Source: Bacillota bacterium (lineage in GTDB: Bacteria; Bacillota; Bacilli; Paenibacillales; Paenibacillaceae). Taken from it: DNA of 22,243 nt. The stretch lies in contig JAEZCJ010000044.1 of assembly GCA_023433615.1 (NCBI GenBank), forward strand, positions 1-22,243, in the 5' to 3' direction. The notes under the pieces were generated by a model. It saw only the letters and a program-made list of their open reading frames with translations. It was not told where the DNA came from and did not search any database. Below, in pieces: positions 17,249 through 22,243 of this stretch (positions are counted from its first letter, which is position 1; each line of letters starts with the position of its first letter). The position numbers were made by a program, and so were the translations under genes.

Positions 17249-20200
17249 ATGGCGAAGAACAACAGGAACAGGAACAGACCCGTCAAAGGGCGCAAACCGC
17301 TCTTTTATGTCGATAATCCCAATCAGTCCGAGCTGCAGTGGCTTGAGGAAGGGAAGAGCCGGGAACGTTCGGTAGCGCTGCATGGGGCAGCGTTTGCGGA
17401 GGCTGGCACGCGTCCGACAGGCAGGCAGGCCGAGGAACCGGCCGTCATCGATGAGATCGAGTTGACGATCGAAGAAGCAACGGAAGACGAACAGGCAGAG
17501 GCGGATGCGATCGAACAGGAGCTCGCGCTTGCGGCTCGCGCCGAGAAAGTCGAGAAGCTGGAAGAGAAGCGATCGCCGGTCAAGCCGGCACCGATCGTCT
17601 ATACCGACGATCTGGCCGACGAGTCGGTGACGAGCGACAAGCTTGCGCCGGGATCGATCGACGGATCGCGGCTGAAGCCCGGAAGCGTCGTGACCCACTC
17701 GATTGCCGACTTCGCCGTGGAGAGCATCAAGATCGCAGACGGTTCGATCGGCTCCTCCAAGCTTGCGAAGGAAGCCGTAACCGCCGAGCATCTGGCGCCG
17801 AACGCGCTGTCCGGGGCGAGCCTGCTCGACCGGTCGATCGGCGGGGATAAGCTGAAGGACAACAGCATCTCGACGGAGAAGCTCGCCGACCGGACGATCG
17901 GGTCGGATAAAATCGCGATCGGCTCGATCGGATCCGAGCATCTGCGGGACGCGATCATCACGACCGATCTGCTCGCCGACCAAGCCGTGACGACCGAGAA
18001 GCTGTTCAGCGGAGTCGTCCGCACGGATAAGCTGGCCAACGAAGCGGTCGATACATCCAAGCTTGCGGAGGCGTCGGTTACGACGAGCAAGCTTCGCGAC
18101 GGCAGCGTCACGGGCGACAAGCTGCGTGCGGACGCCATCGATTCCATTCACTTAAGGGAAGGCGTGCTGCTATCCAAGCATGTCTCGCTGAACGTTATCG
18201 AGGGAAAGCATCTCGCTCCGGGAGCCGTCTCGACCGAGCACCTAAGAGAAGCATCGGTCGGAAGCCGGGAACTGCAGCCCGGAAGCATTCAGTCCGCGCA
18301 CTTGGCACCCGGAGCGGTAGGAAGCGCGCATCTCAGCGAAGGAGCGGTGGCCGGCGAGCATCTCGGAACCGGTGAGATCGGGACGCGGCAGCTCGGCGAA
18401 TTGGCGGTGACGTCCTCCAAGCTCGCCGATCAGGCCGTCGGGACGATCAAGCTCGTCGATCAGGCCGTCACTTCATCCAAGATCGCGGATTCAAGCGTAA
18501 CGGCGAACAAGATTGCCGATGACGCGGTTATGGCGCGCCATATCGGCAGGCATGCCGTCACGGTCGATAAGCTGGGGGATCAGGCGGTCGTAAGCCGCGC
18601 GCTGGCCGATCAATCCGTGAAGAGCCAGCATGTGGCCGGAGGGGCGATCATGGGCAGGCATATCGCGATGAATGCCGTGGACAGCGACAGGCTTGCGCCG
18701 CTCTCCGTGCTTGAAGAGCACCTCACGGTAGGCGCCGTAGGCATGGCGCAGATCGCCGATGGAGCCGTCGATGCCGACAAGATCGCGGAGAACAGCATTC
18801 GGTCCGCGCATCTGACGAACGGATCGGTACAGTCCCGCCATCTGGGCGACCAATCGGTTACGTTCGACAAGCTGGCGCCCGGCGCTCTACGGGCCTATCA
18901 CTTGACGGATGCGATCGTTACGGCGGATACGCTCGCGGAGCAATCCGTCGGGGCGAAACATCTCCAGCCGGAATCGGTGGATGCCGGGCAGATTGCGCGC
19001 GGCGCCATTGCGGCAGACCACCTGAAGGACGGCGCGGTAACGGGCGGCAAGCTGGCGCCGGGTGCCGTGAATGACCGCCATCTCGCGTCCGGCGCCGTGA
19101 GCTCGCATCATCTTGCCGACCATGTCGTCCATGCCTTGAAGCTCTCGCCGGAGAGCGTGTCGACGGATAAATTGACCGAGCATGCGGTTACGACCGCGAA
19201 GCTCGCGGACAACAGCGTGACGTCCAGCAAGCTCGCGATCCAGGCCGTCAGCGGCGAACATATCGCCGCGCGAGCCATTACGGCCGAGCATCTGGCGCCC
19301 GGCGCCATTACCGCCGAACAGCTGCAAGCCGACATCATCGACGGCGTCTTGCTTGCGCCCGGCAGCGTCGATTCGGTTCATATCGCGCGCGGCGCGGTCG
19401 GCGGCGAAGAGCTGGCTGCAGGTGCCGTCGGTCCCGAGCAGCTGGCCGACGAAGCGGTGCTCAGCCGCCATCTCGCGGATGGCTCGGTGCTCGGCATTCA
19501 CCTAGCAGCCGGCGCCGTGCGCGAGCTTCATCTGTCCCCGGGTTCCGTGACGGCGGAGAAGCTGGCTGCGCAATCCGTCGGATTCGAGCATATGCTCCCG
19601 GATTCGATCGGCGGCGGACAGCTGCGCGAAGGCGCGGTCGAGAACCGGCACCTGGCTGACCGGGCAATCGAGAGCCGACATCTGGCGGAGCGCTCGGTAA
19701 GCGGGCTGCATCTGGCGGAAGCCGCGGCGGAAGCCAGGCATCTCGCGCCGAACAGCACAGGTACGGAGCAGCTGCAGGACAGCGCGGTTACGTCGCGCAA
19801 GCTTGCCGTGCAAGCGGTGCAATCGGAGCATCTCGCATTGGAGATCATATCCGGCAAGCACGTGAAGCCGGAGACGATCCAAGGTTTTCACATGAAGAAA
19901 AATTCGATTACGGCGGCGCATCTGGCGGAGGACGTGCTCAGCTCCGACCGCCTGGCGGACAATTCGATCGCGGGATCGAAGCTGAGGGGCGCGTCCGTCG
20001 GCGGAGAGAAGCTGATGGAGGGCAGCATCGCCGAGAAGCATATCGAAGACGGGGCGATCGGCGCAGCCAAGCTGGCGGACGGGGCGGTTACGAGCGGGAC
20101 AATCGCGCCGGAATCCGTAACGGGCCGGCATCTGGCCCCATTGACGGTGACGGGCAATGCGATCGGAGAAGCGGCGATTACTTCGGATAAGCTTGCGGAA

Positions 20201-22243
20201 GGCAGCGTGGATGGGCGTCATCTAGCGGTCGGCGCCGTAGCCGGCGATAAGCTCGCAGACCGCGCGGTAAAGGGCGAACACCTCGCGACTGCCTCCGTCG
20301 ACGCAAGCCATCTAGGGGCGCATTCGGTAACGGAAGCCGCGATTGCCGACGAGGCCGTGACCGGCGATAAGATCGCCAAGGGTGCGGTGGACGGCTCGCA
20401 TCTGGCAGACGGAGCCGTGACAAGCGATAAACTGGCGATCGGCGCGGTAACGTCAGCGCAGATCGCGAAGCAAGCGATCTTGGGCAGTCATTTGCAGCCG
20501 TCTGCCATTACATCGGAATTGCTGGCAGAGCAGTCCGTTACCGGAACGCATATCGTGCCGGGGTCGATCGATAGCACGCATCTGGCTGCAGGGGCCATTC
20601 ATGCGAGCCATATCGCGCAAGGCGTGTTCGACGGCGAGCAGCTGACGGACGGAAGCGTGGGCCAGAGGCAATTGGCCGATTGCGCGGTCGGGACCGCGAA
20701 GCTCGCGGACGGCAGCGTGACATCCGCGAAGCTAGCCGACGGCTTGATCGGGAGCAACCACTTGCAGCCTGCAGCGGTAACGTCCGAATCGATCGCGAGC
20801 GGCTCGATATCGGCCGGCCACATCGCTGCCGGGACGGTGAACGGAAGCCTGCTCGCGGACGGCGCGGTGACCGGCGCGCATCTGGCGGAGGAAGCGGTCC
20901 GCACCGCGCACCTGGCCGACGGCAGCGTGACGCGGGAGAAGCTGGCGGACGCCAGCGTGACGGGCGATCATCTGGAAGCGGGCAGCGTTACCGCCGATAA
21001 GATCGCGTGGTCATCGATCATGGGCGAGCATCTGGCGGCAAGATCGATAAGCGGAGAGAAGCTCGGCGAGCGGGTCGTTTCGGGCGACAAAATCGCGGCC
21101 GGCGCGGTCGACGGCAGCCATCTGGCCGAAGGCGCGATCATCAGCGCCCATTTGAGCCCCGGCGCGGTCAGCGAGGAGCATCTGGCCAGCGGCAGCGTGA
21201 CGCAGGGTAAGCTGGCAGACGCTAGCGTGACCGCAGGCAAGATTGCCGGGTCATCGATCGGGAGCGAGCATCTGCTGCCCGGATCGGTGACGGAGGAGAA
21301 GCTTGGCGACCGCGCCGTCACCGGGAAGAAAATCGCGAACGGCGCCGTTAACTTCAGCCATCTGTCAGCAGGGGCGGTGCGCGGCGATCATCTGACCGCT
21401 GGCGCGGTGAACGCGGAGCATCTGGCACAGGGGAGCGTGACGCAGGGCAAGCTGGCAGACGGCAGCGTGACCGCAAGCAAGATTGCCGGGTCGTCGATTG
21501 CCGGCGAGCATCTGCTGGCTGGTTCGGTGACGGCAGAGAAACTGGGTGAGCGAGCCGTCACGGGCGATAAAATCGCTTCCGCAGCGGTAACCGGAGGCCA
21601 TCTGGCAGCTGGCGCGATAAACGGCGTGCATCTGAGCGCTGGCGCAGTAGACGCGGAGCATCTGGCAGACGGCAGCGTGACGCAGGAGAAGCTGGCGGCC
21701 GGCAGCGTAGCAGGGTATGCGATCGCAACGGGCTCGATCGACGGCAGCCATCTGACTGAGGAAGCGGTGCGCGGCGCCCACCTGAGCATCGGCGCGGTAA
21801 GCGCGGAGCATCTGGCGGACGGGAGCGTGACGCAGGGGAAGCTAGCGAACGGGAGCGTGACCTCCGAGAGCATTGTCAGCGGGTCGATCGGGAGCGATCA
21901 TCTGCTGCCCGGATCGGTGACGGGGGAGAAACTCAGCGAACGTGCAATTACGGGCGGCAAGATTGCTTCAGGCGAGGTCGACGGCAGCCATCTGGCAGAG
22001 GGAGCAGTCCGGAGTGCCCACTTGAGCATTGGCGCAGTGAGTGCCGAACATCTGTCCGGCGGCAGCGTGACGCAAGATAAGCTGGCAGGGGACAGCGTGA
22101 CTGCCGAGCACATCGTCAGCGGGTCGATCGCGAGCGGGCATCTGCAGTCAGGCGCGGTGACGGGCGAGAAGCTGAGCGAGCATGCCGTTACGGGCGATAA
22201 AATCGCAGCCGGCGCGGTCGACGGCAGCCATCTGACTGAGCGA
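17249..22243 (+). CDS. Giant decapeptide-repeat protein (5' part, runs off the window)
   Basis: An open frame of 1665 codons without a stop; the C-terminus lies outside the window. Residues 1-115 are not repeated. A basic start (MAKNNRNRNRPVKGRK) leads to LFYVDNPNQSELQWLEEGK and then a Glu/Ala-rich, coiled-coil-like stretch (about 65-105). There is no signal peptide, membrane helix or anchoring motif. From residue 116 everything is a ten-residue repeat with consensus (A/S)(V/I)(T/D)xx(H/K)(L/I)Ax(G). The ATG has a strong AGAAGGAGAGG ribosome binding site. Function is unknown. Long repeat proteins of this look occur in Paenibacillus, and some are named after a C-terminal WIAG-tail domain; that is from memory and cannot be checked here because the C-terminus is missing. 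A spore-surface or filament-forming structural role is inferred from the missing signal peptide, promoter type and glycosylation neighbours. Confidence 0.88.
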   Translation, partial: MAKNNRNRNRPVKGRKPLFYVDNPNQSELQWLEEGKSRERSVALHGAAFAEAGTRPTGRQAEEPAVIDEIELTIEEATEDEQAEADAIEQELALAARAEKVEKLEEKRSPVKPAPIVYTDDLADESVTSDKLAPGSIDGSRLKPGSVVTHSIADFAVESIKIADGSIGSSKLAKEAVTAEHLAPNALSGASLLDRSIGGDKLKDNSISTEKLADRTIGSDKIAIGSIGSEHLRDAIITTDLLADQAVTTEKLFSGVVRTDKLANEAVDTSKLAEASVTTSKLRDGSVTGDKLRADAIDSIHLREGVLLSKHVSLNVIEGKHLAPGAVSTEHLREASVGSRELQPGSIQSAHLAPGAVGSAHLSEGAVAGEHLGTGEIGTRQLGELAVTSSKLADQAVGTIKLVDQAVTSSKIADSSVTANKIADDAVMARHIGRHAVTVDKLGDQAVVSRALADQSVKSQHVAGGAIMGRHIAMNAVDSDRLAPLSVLEEHLTVGAVGMAQIADGAVDADKIAENSIRSAHLTNGSVQSRHLGDQSVTFDKLAPGALRAYHLTDAIVTADTLAEQSVGAKHLQPESVDAGQIARGAIAADHLKDGAVTGGKLAPGAVNDRHLASGAVSSHHLADHVVHALKLSPESVSTDKLTEHAVTTAKLADNSVTSSKLAIQAVSGEHIAARAITAEHLAPGAITAEQLQADIIDGVLLAPGSVDSVHIARGAVGGEELAAGAVGPEQLADEAVLSRHLADGSVLGIHLAAGAVRELHLSPGSVTAEKLAAQSVGFEHMLPDSIGGGQLREGAVENRHLADRAIESRHLAERSVSGLHLAEAAAEARHLAPNSTGTEQLQDSAVTSRKLAVQAVQSEHLALEIISGKHVKPETIQGFHMKKNSITAAHLAEDVLSSDRLADNSIAGSKLRGASVGGEKLMEGSIAEKHIEDGAIGAAKLADGAVTSGTIAPESVTGRHLAPLTVTGNAIGEAAITSDKLAEGSVDGRHLAVGAVAGDKLADRAVKGEHLATASVDASHLGAHSVTEAAIADEAVTGDKIAKGAVDGSHLADGAVTSDKLAIGAVTSAQIAKQAILGSHLQPSAITSELLAEQSVTGTHIVPGSIDSTHLAAGAIHASHIAQGVFDGEQLTDGSVGQRQLADCAVGTAKLADGSVTSAKLADGLIGSNHLQPAAVTSESIASGSISAGHIAAGTVNGSLLADGAVTGAHLAEEAVRTAHLADGSVTREKLADASVTGDHLEAGSVTADKIAWSSIMGEHLAARSISGEKLGERVVSGDKIAAGAVDGSHLAEGAIISAHLSPGAVSEEHLASGSVTQGKLADASVTAGKIAGSSIGSEHLLPGSVTEEKLGDRAVTGKKIANGAVNFSHLSAGAVRGDHLTAGAVNAEHLAQGSVTQGKLADGSVTASKIAGSSIAGEHLLAGSVTAEKLGERAVTGDKIASAAVTGGHLAAGAINGVHLSAGAVDAEHLADGSVTQEKLAAGSVAGYAIATGSIDGSHLTEEAVRGAHLSIGAVSAEHLADGSVTQGKLANGSVTSESIVSGSIGSDHLLPGSVTGEKLSERAITGGKIASGEVDGSHLAEGAVRSAHLSIGAVSAEHLSGGSVTQDKLAGDSVTAEHIVSGSIASGHLQSGAVTGEKLSEHAVTGDKIAAGAVDGSHLTER
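17594..22243 (+). repeat. 155 in-phase 30-bp (10-aa) coding repeats
   Basis: Counting from the degenerate IVYTDDLADE to the window edge gives 4650 nt, exactly 155 units of 30 nt, with no insertion or deletion that breaks the phase. Position 2 is Val/Ile and position 7 is Leu/Ile almost throughout, that is, one aliphatic residue every five. Position 1 is Ala/Ser, position 6 mostly His or Lys, position 8 usually Ala, position 10 often Gly, Asp or Glu. Typical units are SVTSDKLAPG, AVTAEHLAPN and GAVDGSHLAE-like. Nucleotide identity between neighbours is moderate in the left part and high at the right end. Confidence 0.95.
20984..22243 (+). repeat. 240-bp (80-aa) higher-order super-repeat
   Basis: Eight different decads recur in fixed order: SVTxxKIAxS, SIxGEHLLPG, SVTxEKLGER, AVTGDKIAAG, AVDGSHLAEG, AVRxAHLSxG, AVSAEHLADG, SVTQGKLADG. 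Copies start at 20984, 21224, 21464, 21704, 21854 and 22094. The copy at 21704 is only 150 bp because decads 2-4 are missing, and the last copy is cut by the window end. This indicates recent tandem amplification with in-register deletion. Confidence 0.88.

Noticed and set aside
17225..18151. Long minus-strand open frames across the repeat region (also near 18887-20221 and 20968-22113)
   Set aside because: They mirror the periodic codon use of the repeat gene, lack ribosome binding sites, and encode only antisense versions of the decad pattern.
17594..22243. CRISPR-like regular 30-bp periodicity
   Set aside because: There are no identical repeats separated by unique spacers; every unit is a variant of one in-frame coding decad, and the whole stretch is a single open frame.

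Overview
The window looks like the chromosome of a GC-rich, spore-forming Firmicute, most likely Paenibacillaceae (Paenibacillus or a close relative). The reasons are strong GGAGG-type ribosome binding sites, frequent GTG/TTG starts, overlapping operon genes, a TPP riboswitch ending in an intrinsic terminator, and putative mother-cell sigma-K promoters. The genus is an inference from style, not a database result.

Layout. (1) 35-7801, minus strand: a tightly packed eight-gene sugar operon. In transcription order it encodes a UDP-GlcNAc 6-dehydrogenase-like enzyme, two extended SDR epimerases/dehydratases, a glycosyltransferase, a Gfo/Idh/MocA oxidoreductase, a hexapeptide acyltransferase, a DegT/DnrJ aminotransferase and a GT2 glycosyltransferase. 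The dehydrogenase, oxidoreductase, aminotransferase and acetyltransferase together match the WbpA/B/E/D route to a 2,3-diacetamido-2,3-dideoxy-uronic acid nucleotide sugar. (2) 8095-9793, plus strand: a GT4 glycosyltransferase translationally coupled to a very arginine-rich small protein of unknown function. (3) 9794-10477: a weak hairpin, a pair of ~50-bp degenerate repeats, a sigma-A promoter, a TPP riboswitch and its terminator. (4) 10478-17097, plus strand: a thiamine operon thiC-thiF-thiE/S-thiG-thiO-thiD with nearly every junction overlapping. ThiE and the sulfur carrier ThiS are fused in one reading frame. (5) 17249 to the right edge, plus strand: the 5' part (1665 codons, no stop) of a giant protein. 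After a 115-residue non-repeated head it consists of 155 uninterrupted decapeptide repeats, with a younger 80-residue super-repeat at the right end.

How it may work together. The thiamine block is a self-contained, TPP-controlled biosynthetic unit. The flanking units look like a surface-decoration module: nucleotide-sugar synthesis, glycosyltransferases, an Arg-rich protein, and a giant Ser/Thr-containing repeat protein without a signal peptide. The sugar operon and the giant repeat gene carry putative promoters of identical geometry (AC-N17-CATA-N3-TG, about 40 nt before the start codon). This resembles sigma-K and suggests, as a hypothesis, late mother-cell expression and assembly of a glycosylated spore-surface filament or crust.
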